Below, one piece after another: positions 1 to 10,040 of a stretch of DNA of 64,000 nucleotides (positions are counted from its first letter, which is position 1; each line of letters starts with the position of its first letter). The stretch lies in the NCBI GenBank assembly GCA_027559495.1, contig JAMXSV010000016.1, positions 434,001-498,000 on the forward strand, written 5' to 3'. The DNA is from Aurifilum marmelostoma. Lineage: Eukaryota; Ascomycota; Sordariomycetes; Diaporthales; Cryphonectriaceae. A model generated the notes under the pieces. The model saw only the letters and a list, made by a program, of their open reading frames with translations, had not been told where the DNA came from and made no database searches. The position numbers were made by a program, and so were the translations under genes.

Positions 1-361
1 TTCCGCTGCAGATACTCTTTCAGCATACTTGCGTACGCACTGACACAAGAAGGCGGAATCTCGCCGGTGCATCTTACAATATTACTTCATGTTCGTGAGG
101 ATTATGTTGTAGATGTCGTCAGATCACGACATTTTGAAGGTTGCGGCAAAATCTGAGCATAGTTACAGCACACAAGACACTTGTTGAGAGCATTGGTTTG
201 ACACGGTCAGCCACGCCCCTGGATTCTTCCGATCTATTCACTCAGCTTTCTCGAGGCAATGGAGATCTCTACTTTCTAGTACGTACTTCGGCCTACCTGA
301 ATGATGAAACCATGCAGATCATCACTTTACACATATGCACACACACATGCACACAATACAA

Positions 362-1675
362 TCACTCATCTGGAAGCAGGATCCTCACCCCACCACCCGC
401 CAGAGCCTCGCGCAGATCCGACTTGGCGGCGTGAATCTGCTCATCAAAGTACTCCTCCATCTCGGCCCGCATGACTGTGTCTGCCTCGAGCTGCTCGAAC
501 CGCTCGTCTAGATGGTCCTGCAGCTCACTGCGCATTTCGTCCATCCGGTTGTCGATGTATGCACCCAGCCCCTCCGACGCCTCGTACTCGTAGTCGGCTG
601 TCGCCTCGGCCAGCTGGTCCAGCTTTGCATCTGCGTCGGACAGCCTCTCGCGCAGCCGCCCCTCCTTCGCGTCGGCCTCCGCATTGAGAGCTTGGAGACG
701 AGACGCCGTGCTTCTGGCATCGCTCAGCAGCTGCTGGAGGAGCTGCACCTGCTTTTGTAGTCCTGCTAGTGTCTCCCCCTCGACGCTGTTCGAATGAATA
801 CTGCCAGCAGTGTTTTTGGAGCCCGAGCTTGTCTGCCGTGGTCTTTTTCGCGAGTCGTGTTTGTAAACCGGAGGCCGATGATTCATCTCATCATATGCCG
901 GCGGACTCGCGCTCGCGGTGGGCGATCCTCGGACCATGACATCAGCGATCTCGTCCAGCCCCAACTCTCGTGCGCCTAGACCGCCGCAGAATGTACGCAG
1001 GTCTGTATATCGCGGATTGACTGTTCTGGACATGGATGGAAGGGCAGCGCAGACAGACGATGCCTGGACATCCGTCAAGGCGGTGCCGGCTACATAAAAA
1101 GTGAGCGTAGGGGTCGTCGAGCTGGCGATGCGCTGAAAGGCCGCGAGTAGATCAATGTCGGGTCGCGCGATGGGGATAAGGGGACCAATGTTCGGTACTA
1201 CCAAGGTAGGCGCGGAGCTGAGGACAAGCTGGAGGGACAGGGTCTCTTTATTCGACAGGTGATGATAAATCGGGCTCAGACGCTCAGGAAGCTTGGGCAG
1301 TCGAGAGTAGGCCAGCGAGGTGATCTGGTCGGGATGGAGATGCAATGATATTTTGAGCTGGGAGACATCTGCCGCGATGGGGTCATCCTCGGTATTGGCT
1401 GAGGGAATGCGTAGAGCGACGGCGGCTTCAACTCTGAAGAAGGCGCTATTGGATGGAGGATCAAAGGATAACGTGACGTTGGCACGCAATGAGCAGGCCG
1501 CAGATGGGAAAACAGATCCCGGCGCCGAGTTTGTATCGCACGAGTCGACCACGCCCAACCTGTGTAATTGGATGGCAGCGGGAGAGCCGGCACCAGAACC
1601 AGAGGCGGCAGAGGTAGAGGCGCCAGCAGAGGACGGTGATGCAGCCATGATGTCGATGCAGGGCGGCGACGGCAT
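362..1675 (-). CDS. Unrecognised coiled-coil protein, 437 aa
   Basis: This is a single uninterrupted reading frame of 437 codons. I do not recognise the family. The first 40 residues are Ser/Ala/Gly-rich. Residues 60-230 look globular, with alternating hydrophobic strands. Residues 235-300 are polar and probably disordered, and contain a basic KRPRQ patch. From about 300 to 425 there is a long Glu/Leu/Arg-rich heptad region typical of a parallel coiled coil, so oligomerisation is likely. There is no signal peptide or membrane segment. The first Met is used; a second Met ten residues in (MAASPSS) is an equally possible start. It is transcribed divergently from DPH5 with about 870 bp between them. 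Codon use and the absence of stops make it a real gene, but its function is unknown. Confidence 0.75.
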   Translation of the reverse strand: MPSPPCIDIMAASPSSAGASTSAASGSGAGSPAAIQLHRLGVVDSCDTNSAPGSVFPSAACSLRANVTLSFDPPSNSAFFRVEAAVALRIPSANTEDDPIAADVSQLKISLHLHPDQITSLAYSRLPKLPERLSPIYHHLSNKETLSLQLVLSSAPTLVVPNIGPLIPIARPDIDLLAAFQRIASSTTPTLTFYVAGTALTDVQASSVCAALPSMSRTVNPRYTDLRTFCGGLGARELGLDEIADVMVRGSPTASASPPAYDEMNHRPPVYKHDSRKRPRQTSSGSKNTAGSIHSNSVEGETLAGLQKQVQLLQQLLSDARSTASRLQALNAEADAKEGRLRERLSDADAKLDQLAEATADYEYEASEGLGAYIDNRMDEMRSELQDHLDERFEQLEADTVMRAEMEEYFDEQIHAAKSDLREALAGGGVRILLPDE

Positions 1676-2542
1676 ACAATGTCTTTCTCGACCGGTCCTC
1701 GAATCGATATAGTGCGACGTAGTCGGATCTTCTGCGAACCTGATCTAGCAAAGCAACGGGAGAGATGGGTAGAGGGGATATACAGCACGTATCTGCTTTG
1801 ATCTTGCTTGTTCAAGGTTGAAAACCCCCTGCGCAAAGTACGACGATACTCTCGACGCAAGGATCCCACCCTCCCCGGCTTTGTTTCGGTGGCGTGATGA
1901 TGGAGCAGCCTTGACTCCGTAACGAATGATCTCGAAGATCTCGACGACGAAGGGATGCATGAGAAGAAAAAAAGTGTGATCTGACGACAACGACACCACA
2001 GAGGCAGAGGCTAGGCACGGCCAACAACACGGCTCCTCCTGTCTTCTTGTTTCGAGTCTCGCTGAAGAGGATGACTACTCCGGCAGAGATGTACTCGACC
2101 GCAGTGTCTCCTGTCCTCGAACGAGCTCGGAAGAGGAGGATCACCCCGTTGCTCCCAAAGCCCAGGAGCTGCGATAGAATCCTGTAGCGTGGCTGTGGGA
2201 CGGCGGACGGCTCGCATCTCGCGATGTGGTGTTTACTGCGGATGTGCGATGCAGTATTTTGCGTCGACGTTGATGAGGTTTGTGTTGGGAGAGGCGCGGA
2301 GAAAGGGGAGAAAAGGCAAGGTTCGGTGGAGATGGGGAAGGGAATGCTATAAGGGCGCTAAGTGCTGGAAGCCTACTGTGCACTAACTGACGGCTTTGGG
2401 GCAGAATATAGTGGGTCCTTGTTTGGGCGTCCTTGTTTGGGCGGCAGACTCCACTAAGAAATTTGAAGCCTCTGTGCTATGAAGGTCACATTGTCAAGCT
2501 CAACTTGTTTCCCGGAAAACTGGCCAACTTCACTCGGGCACG
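1676..2542. promoter_or_regulatory. Divergent intergenic region
   Basis: This stretch of about 870 bp separates the starts of two divergently transcribed genes and must hold both promoters. The open frames inside it are short, overlap one another on both strands and have no recognisable product. No specific motif is claimed. Confidence 0.5.
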
Positions 2543-3552
2543 ATGCTTTATCTTGTGGGCCTCGGACTGTCAGATGAGACAGATATTACGGTCAAGGGAC
2601 TGGAGATTGTGAAGAAGGCATCGCGCGTGTACCTGGAGGCGTACACGAGTATCCTTCTGGTCGATCAGTCCGTGCTGGTGAGCAAGCTGCCCTCCCTTGC
2701 CTGTGATCACTTGTTTGCGAGGGGGCATGATTATAACACGGAGAGGAAGGAAGGAGAAGAACGGAGCGAATAGGGGAAATAAGAATACAAAGCAAAATAA
2801 AGAAAAAGGCTGACCCACCCCAGTAGGAAACCTACTATGGCCGGCCTGTGACCATCGCGGACCGCGAGATGGTCGAGTCCAACAGCGACGAGATCCTCCG
2901 CGACGCCAGCACCGAGGATGTCGCCTTCTTAGTGGTAGGGGATCCCTTCGGCGCGACGACACACACGGACCTTGTGCTGCGCGCGCGCGAGCTAGGCATC
3001 CCCGTGCGCACCGTGCCAAATGCCTCCATCATGAGCGGCATCGGTGCTGCGGGCCTGCAACTTTACAACTTTGGCCAGACTGTCAGCATGGTCTTTTTTA
3101 CGGACAACTGGCGGCCGGCTTCGTTCTACGACCGCGTGCGCGAGAACAGGACCATTGGCCTGCACACTCTGATGCTGCTCGACATCAAGGTCAAGGAGCA
3201 GAGCTTGGAGAATATGGCGCGGGGCGTTCGGGTCTTCGAGCCCCCCAGGTACATGACGGTGGGCCAGTGCGCGTCTCAGATGCTGGAGATTGAGGAGGAG
3301 CGGAACGAGGGCGTATACGGGCCCAACAGCCTGGCCATCGGCGCAGCGCGTGTGGGTGGCAAAACCGAGAAGTTTGTTGCGGGCACGCTGAAAGAACTGT
3401 GCGAGCAAGATGATGTTCTCGGCCCGCCCCTGCATAGCCTTGTCCTGCTAGGGCAGAGGACGCATGAGCTGGAGCACGATTTTGTCCGCGAGTTTGCCGT
3501 GAATAAGGAGACTTGGGACTCGATATGGAAGGCGGACTATCAGGGCCAGTGA
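2543..3552 (+). CDS. DPH5: Diphthine methyl ester synthase (DPH5)
   Basis: This SAM-dependent methyltransferase methylates the modified histidine of elongation factor 2 in diphthamide synthesis, in the cytosol. Exon 1 is 2543-2677, the intron is 2678-2826 (GTGAGC...CAGTAG), and exon 2 is 2827-3552. The join is in phase 0 and gives 286 aa, the usual family length. The N-terminus MLYLVGLGLSDETDITVKGL and the stretch VYLEAYTSILL are near-diagnostic. Splicing restores the YYGRPVTIADREMVE block. LVVGDPFGATTHTDL and the NASIMSGIGAAGLQLYNFG segment form the SAM-binding core. The acceptor must be the TAG at 2824-2826, because the CAG three bases earlier would place a stop codon in frame. Identification is by recalled family sequence. 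Confidence 0.97.
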
Positions 3553-4389
3553 GCATAAGGGGACTTGGTCAGAGGGTGGACCCAGCCTTTCCTGATGCAC
3601 GAGACACCATTCATCTCGGAAGAGCAATAGCGCAGCTGGCTCTTGGCAGCAGCATGCTACGAGCATGAAACCGCAGTCTACTCGGGCAGCGCCTTTGCTG
3701 GCTATCTTAGCTGTGATGTTACGCACATTACACCAGTAATGCGCCTCTCCCAAATACGCGACCATACCAATGTTGAGGGGTCACGTTAAACCGAGCTTAT
3801 CCTTTCGGCGGCAATACTCTGTAGCTCTGTATTTTACCCAAGCAGGCAGACGATCAATCCACAGACTATGCCACCATGTCATGGACCTTGCGATATCTGT
3901 GGGGCGAATATACCACACCACAAGCTCCGGCCCTCGTCCTACCGATCTGCAAGCCAAAACGTAATGCGACAAGAAGGCAAATTGGAGGCCACCTCGAAAG
4001 GTAGGTTGTAATGTGCCAGTGTGCGTAGCCCATACGTTGGAATGGTAGCGTAAGTAGACACAGTCTCTAGTTTTGGTGCGCTCCAGTGCCAACCGCCCCG
4101 CGTATTACCCTGCCTTGACGTCACCACGGGCGAGTATTGGAGATGACGAGCAACTCGATGATGAAATTCTTCAGTGGTCTCAGTATGACGAACGAAGGTC
4201 CGAGGAAGCGAGCTAGAATAAATATGCTTGAGAGAGCATTATTCCAGCTTTGTAGATGCAGATACCAATTCTCTACCCATTCTCGTCACTGCTCCATTCG
4301 CCGTCCATATCACAAATAAGCTCTCGAAGCGAACAACCAGATTAACCACGAATACTACTTTTCTCGGCTCAACACATAAACGAACCAGT
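3553..4389. other. Intergenic region
   Basis: This holds the 3' flank of DPH5 and the 5' flank of the bli-3-like gene. An in-frame extension of the next gene starts at 4228 (MREHYSS), but its composition is not protein-like. No other feature was seen. Confidence 0.4.
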
Positions 4390-5184
4390 ATGTCTGCCCT
4401 CAATTTATCATTCACCGGCCGCCGCTGCCTTGTACACAGCACAAGACATGGTGCTCCGTTATCGCTGCTATTCCCTACCAGCTGCCCAGGAGCAGCAGCA
4501 GCACCTTGCGCCACGTCTCACCATACGAGAACAACACGTAGACTAATCCACAACTCCAGGACCACTATGTCTTTCTCCAACACATCCACTGGCGACAAGC
4601 CCGCCGACCCCTACAAGGCGGCCAATGCCGATCCCGAGGTGTCGCTGCAGGAGAAGGTCACTGACCTCAGCGACTTCATCTCGGCGTGCAAGTTTGGCAT
4701 GATGACGACGCGCGATGCAAGCTCCGGCAAGCTGGTGTCGCGGTGCATGGCGGTGGCGGCCAAGGAGAACGGCGGTATCGACCTTCTCTTCCACACCAAC
4801 ACCGAGTCTGGCAAGACGGACGAGCTGCAGACCGACGATCATGTCAACCTCTCATTCCTAAACGGCAGCGGCGAGTGGGCCTCTGTGTCTGGGTCTGCGA
4901 GTGTGGAGACAGATCGCGAGCTGGTCAAGAAGCACTACAACCCCATCCTGAAGACGTGGCTGGGCGACCTGGGCGACGGCAAGCACGACGGCAGCGAGAA
5001 CGACCCGCGCATCGGAGTCATCCGTGTCAAGACACTGAGCGCGACGTATGCGATTGTCGCCAAGAACGTACTGTCGAGGGCTGTGGAGGTGGCGCAGGGC
5101 GCGGTCACCGGCAAGCCTGCCGCGATCAACAAGTTGAGGGAGCTGAGCGAGAGCGAGGTCAGCCAGTGGAGATCTGCTAACTAG
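4390..5184 (+). CDS. bli-3: BLI-3-like pyridoxamine-phosphate-oxidase-fold protein
   Basis: The protein matches the Neurospora blue-light-induced BLI-3 family: general-stress FMN-binding split-barrel proteins related to PNPOx, whose substrate is unknown. The conserved part starts at Met 4567 (MSFSNTSTG) and is 205 aa long, with the core KFGMMTTRDASSGKLVSRCMA, a DLLFHTNTESGKTDEL segment and VNLSFL...EWASVSG. The terminal SQWRSAN is a typical end. An in-frame upstream Met at 4390 adds 59 residues. These are rich in Arg, Ser, Thr, His and Ala, lack Asp and Glu altogether, and end in a basic stretch (RRLIHNSRTT), which resembles a mitochondrial presequence. There is no intron. I cannot tell whether one or both starts are used; 4567 gives the family's core length. 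Confidence 0.9.
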   Translation: MSALNLSFTGRRCLVHSTRHGAPLSLLFPTSCPGAAAAPCATSHHTRTTRRLIHNSRTTMSFSNTSTGDKPADPYKAANADPEVSLQEKVTDLSDFISACKFGMMTTRDASSGKLVSRCMAVAAKENGGIDLLFHTNTESGKTDELQTDDHVNLSFLNGSGEWASVSGSASVETDRELVKKHYNPILKTWLGDLGDGKHDGSENDPRIGVIRVKTLSATYAIVAKNVLSRAVEVAQGAVTGKPAAINKLRELSESEVSQWRSAN

Positions 5185-6956
5185 ATCTGGGGCAAGAAGG
5201 GACTCTTCAAAGTGATGAATCATGATCTAATTTGAACTGCATGGGTGTTCACATCAGCGCAGCATCGTGAGGTTGATCAAGTATATGAAACCAACATTCG
5301 AAAATACTACTTATTATAATAAGGACTGCATACCTGCCAGGCTGTTGGGCTTACATGAATCACCTTCCCCACTGACATGCTTGTTGCTGACTATACTTAC
5401 CTCGCCTATCAAGCCATCCTGGGGCTGTCTCAGCCAAAGGTGCTGGTTTTGTTTTTTCCCACCGTTTGTTGAGAGGGCGAAACAGGGTAGGAATTTTTTC
5501 CTTTTCCTTTTTTTTCTTCTTCTTTTTCTTTCCCCTCCTCTTTTTGGATTCCTTTTTCCTTTGAGTAGGCAGAAGCCTCGCTTCATATAACGCCGGAGAC
5601 TGAGATTGACAAATTTCCCCTGCGTCCATAATTGCTCACACCCCACCGCCCGAACCCTAATGTTTGAGACTACCCTCATTTCTCTTGACGGCCTCCCTCT
5701 CCGGCATGTCTATGTACTGGAGCCGTACCGGGAAGATGAGGTCGTAGAGCATATGCAGCTAAGTGCCAGGCTGCATCGCATGGGAGCACAAGCGGTCCGG
5801 CCAGTCCTGACGGCTCCTGCAGGGGCGGCGCCACTGCTCATACCCTGCTGCATGGCTTGCTCGTCGCACAATGTATGCACCATGATACCCGTCGACGAAA
5901 GTTTCCCTCTTCGATCCGCATGGAACGGCTTGATTCTCATACTAAGTAGAGCGGAAATTGAGGGCTTGCTTGTGGCTGAGAGTGACCGCCGCCCCTACGC
6001 CAACCAGTCATCATTGTCTAGCGGGTGGTTGCGCAACGGCGTCTAGGGTTAGGGTTATGCAAGCTCTCACGATCTCACGGGGGCATCCATGTAATGACCG
6101 CTACCGATTTAGCTCCGGCCTGAAGGAGGGACGCGGGAAGGAACCATTGTGGGACGGCTAGTGACGGCGGTACCACCATACATAGGATGCACTTTGTAGT
6201 TTGTAACTCGGATCTACAAACTCAAAGTCGACAAGTATCAGTAACGCGTATGCTTGTTCTGTTCTGTCGCTGTCCACCTCTTCCCATCAGACACGTGGTT
6301 ACTAACCACATCCATGTGGTGCGCTGTATCTGTTAGATAACCTGACCCCATTCAGCGGCGTCACAAAGAAATGCCCAACTCAGGTTGCCAGCCGTACCTT
6401 TGGGCGGGCAGGTACAGTACATTCCCGTCATTTATTTATAAGGGTTACCAAGCATTGGGGGCCTTTTGCGGTCCTAGCCCTGCGCCTTTTTTTTTTTTTT
6501 GTCCTGCCGTTTCCTGTATTACCTCTCTTGGGGCAGGACCAACGCCGGAAGCTTTGGTACTCGGTAAGTTGGCAGGAGGTGAGAGGCCAACTGCAGCTGC
6601 CAATGTAACTGCACATGCAAGTGCAGCTGCAAGTGCGAATGCGCCTGCCAGAGCCACGTCCCCCATCTTTCCAGTCCAATCTCGATCCTTAGTCATGTCA
6701 GCGCATCTGTCGCAACTGCCAGACGAACCTCACTTCATCTCTCCTTCCTTCATTGTCGACAGCGTTTCCCCTCCCCCGCCTCCTCGAGGCCAATCCAATC
6801 CGTCAACATCCGTTTTCATCGCCATCGTCAGGTCAGCTCATCACGCTGGTCCATCCAGTCCATCCTCTCGTTGATGCTTGTCTGATTGATCTCAAGCGCC
6901 CCTTGGTCATCCACATCAACCACAACCAACCGGACCCTGCCAAGGCTGTCGGTACG
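5185..6956. other. Intergenic region, no gene recognised
   Basis: About 1.8 kb follows the bli-3-like gene. It contains a pyrimidine-rich tract (about 5490-5575), two telomere-like units at 6044-6057, a T14 run at 6487-6500 and the promoter and 5' leader of the F-box-like gene. The open frames at 5606-6046 and 6371-6874 have low-complexity or frame-shadow translations and are not called. Confidence 0.4.
6044..6057 (+). repeat. Interstitial telomere-like units
   Basis: Two tandem TTAGGG-type units (TAGGGTTAGGGTTA) lie in an intergenic region. The array is too short to mark a fusion point. Such elements can act as binding sites for Tbf1/Rap1-like factors in promoters, but no such role is shown here. 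Confidence 0.6.
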
Positions 6957-8374
6957 ATGGCGGCCATTTTTCCCTGGGACGGTCGCGACCAGCAGGATCA
7001 GGCTGAGATTCGTTACAATGCACCACTGCGATCGCACAACCGCCAGCTTGAGGACGAGAATATGCGACTGAAGCGACTCTTGCGCGAGCACGGAATCCCT
7101 TGGAGCGATGCTGTCGCCTCACACCCTGGTTTTCAGTCTTCGGCCGCCGTCTCAGGCCGCCGCCGGAGCTCCCGTCTCTCAGCCCTTGATCACACCTCCC
7201 TCAAGCTGCCTCACCTGCCCGTCGAGGTTATACTTCGCATCATGCAGTTCGCGCTCCTGGCCAGAGAACCCATCATCGATCCCCTCTGCAAACTGACTAC
7301 CGAGCATCTCACCGCCGCAGAGCTCAGGCGGGCCCCACAGACCGCCATCGGTTTCCTGGCCACATGCAAGAGCTACCACTTCGAGGGCACACGCATCTTC
7401 TGGTCCAAAAACACTTTCACCTTCACCAATCCCGAAGCTCTGCGTCGTTTCGCCGAACTGCAGCCTCAATTTCGCAACGACATTCGACACATCAACCTAC
7501 GTATCGTGGCGCACTACTACGATGATGAGAAGCGCTTCCACCGTATCGGCGCAGACTACCACCCCGACCTCAGCAAGTCACAAAGTCTCAAAGTCACTTA
7601 TCGGCCTCGAGATCCAGCGAGCATGTCTAGGACGGGCTTCGTAAGCTCCATCTCCGTGTGGGTGTAGGCGAATAATCACTGACATCCTCTATACAGCGCT
7701 CTTACGCCTGGACGCAAACGGCGGACTTTCTGGATGCGCTGCGGCCACCATATGATCCAGAATGGATCAAGAGCAATAGCTCTGGCGTCCGACCACGACT
7801 CCTTCCAGGACTGTTATCTATGCGGATGGACTTTGTCAACTTCCCCGATTACTTCTTGCCCCTGCCAGATACTTCCCTACACGAGCTAGCAGCTCATGAC
7901 CTAGGCTCGAGTCTCAACGAACTGATGGTCACCGGTTTGCCGTGCTGCGAGGTCGGCGCAAAGGCGGGTGGTGACTTGCAGGGGATGGTCAAGGACGACG
8001 GTCTTTTCTTGTGTCATGCACCCAGCTACGTTCAGCAGAAACGATACCTGAAACCCCTGCGTGGCTACGCTGGCCTGTCCAGGGTGGTTCGTTCGTGGAG
8101 GAAGCTGGACAAACGCATCTCCAAGGAGCGTCGTGATATGCACCCTGTAGTGCCCGAGGAGACAGGCCATCCAGAATCCAACTGGAAGAAGCGCAAGACT
8201 CTGTGGAAGCGCGTGCCCATCAGTCGAGACTCGGAGGAGAGGGAATGGGTCGAGTTTGACCGAAATACTGGAGAGACTGTTTCGGATCTCTACTACGATA
8301 GCGACGAAGAGGTCTGCCCCAACTGTGGCGTGGTCCACGGGATGACTGATCTAGATTCCGACTCCTCATTTTGA
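6957..8374 (+). CDS. F-box-like protein, 453 aa
   Basis: Exon 1 is 6957-7640, the intron is 7641-7696 (GTAAGC...ACAG, 56 nt), and exon 2 is 7697-8374; the join is in phase 0. The Met at 6957 (MAAIFPWDGRD) is chosen because the open frame upstream of it reads like untranslated leader. Residues 25-45 hold a short coiled coil (NRQLEDENMRLKRLLREHGI). At about 80-100 the motif LPHLPVEVILRIMQFAL resembles an F-box, which would link a substrate to an SCF ubiquitin ligase through Skp1. The rest is a fungus-specific region of the kind seen in many F-box-like proteins. Near the C-terminus a CPNCG pair sits in a very acidic tail. Substrate and role are unknown; the F-box call is by motif only. Confidence 0.8.
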
Positions 8375-10040
8375 AGCCGTGGTGTCTGCTGGTCGACCCC
8401 TCAACTTTGGACGACGACAATGACGACGGCTCGTGCCGACATTCTTTGAAGAGGAATGTATATGCTTAGAACGTGAGAATAAAACCGAAGATCCCTTTCG
8501 TTATCAAATTTAGGGCGCAGGGGGCAATAGTCGTTGGGCGTCGGGTGTATCTCTCGGCAGGGTGGAATAGTCGTGACCTCGAGCTTTGGGGTTGAACCGG
8601 ATTAGCATGCCTGGCACACTCAAATGGGGCGAAGATGATGAATACATACTTTGATGACTCTTGAATGAATATCTCAGTGTCCAACACTTGACACGGGTAA
8701 TTAGCCCGACATGAGCATAGAGTGTCATTACCAACACCTCCCCTCCCGGGGCAACCCCCACCAAATCCCCCCCCAGATCCTCGCGGCTACGCACCCTCTG
8801 TCCCATCAGCACAGTGCTCAACTCTGCCGGGTCGTCTGACCGCTACTATGCCCCGTCTATCAGCGACACACGCCTTTCCCATGCCATGGTTGTGCTTGGT
8901 CTGGTCTCTAGCACAAGCCTCTTATGTATCATGCTAGCATTACTAGGGTGTCTGGTCTTGTTGTTTGCAGACTGACTATGAAGCTTGATTTCACCTATCT
9001 AGGCTATCTAGAGGGTGAAGAGGAGGTTTATTTATCTTGAATAGATCGTGAAGGTGGCTTAATTAGCTAAGGAACAACTCCCTCGGTCCGTGTGCATCAA
9101 ATAGCCTCTGAGGCCCTCGTCGTTTTGAGGGAGTGGCGATCCTGACGATCCTGACGATCGTGCCTTATACATTCAACAGGTCTACCTGTGGACCTTCCCA
9201 GAGGCAGAAAACTCTCAACAGGGGCAATCTTCACAAGGAATCGTACATGACCTAATTAGGACACGAGCTCCACGTTCGAAACACGTGATTGTGTTCTGTG
9301 ATTCACGGTGAGCTGGGAGGGCGGCAGGAGCAAAAGCAATAGAGTCAAATTGTAGTGATTATTTGCCACGCTGGTACAAGGCCCGTTTTCGATGCCTCTC
9401 TCTCTCTCACTCTCGCAACCAGACGTCTCACCTAAGCAAACGTCCATTCTCGATATTGAAAGCTGGACATGTCTTACGAAGATCTTTCTCTTCTGTGTTC
9501 GGCCAGGTGATACTTGCTGTAGATCCCCTTTCCCTCTTCTGTGCACTGTTTTATCAGTTCCATCCATCATCGCCGAAAAAAAGAATGGTGAAAGATCCGG
9601 AATGGAAAAATCAGCGCGGGGCTGCGAGCCATCGAGACGCATATTGCGTACCAAAGGTATGTCAACGGCACGAGTCCAGTAGCCATTTTTATGTTCCGAA
9701 AGGTAATCCCTACCCGGCTTCAACCCCCCCCCCCCCCTTCCTCAAGTGAAGAAGACGAGAAGAAGACGAGGGGAAAAGGATGAGGAGACCCCCTCCCCAC
9801 AACCAAAAAAATGGAAAAAAAGAAAGGGAATGAAAGAGAGAAAGAAGAAAGAGCAAGGCATAGACAAACAGGCGGTGGACCAGTCTCGTGTGTTCGGTGA
9901 TGCTCATAGAGAAGGCAAGCTGAAAAGAAGCATGGTCAGAGGTCCCGTAATGGCCACTCTGATATCACAAGAATGACCAAATCGGAATTTTGTCCACTCT
10001 TCTAATCCAGCATTTCATCACCTTCTCGTCTCATCCACGC
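8375..10040. other. Intergenic region between convergent genes
   Basis: This region of about 1.7 kb lies between the 3' ends of the F-box-like gene and the SNF2 gene. It contains a C14 run at 9724-9737 beside a purine-rich stretch (9745-9870) and a short direct repeat of TCCTGACGA-type units near 9136-9160. No gene was recognised. Confidence 0.4.
9724..9737 (+). repeat. C14 homopolymer
   Basis: A run of 14 C sits in an intergenic region beside a long purine-rich segment. Its true length is uncertain given the frameshifts seen at shorter G/C runs in this window. Confidence 0.8.

Noticed and set aside
9256..9723. 155-codon minus-strand frame
   Set aside because: Composition and lack of domain suggest chance; it ends in simple-sequence DNA.
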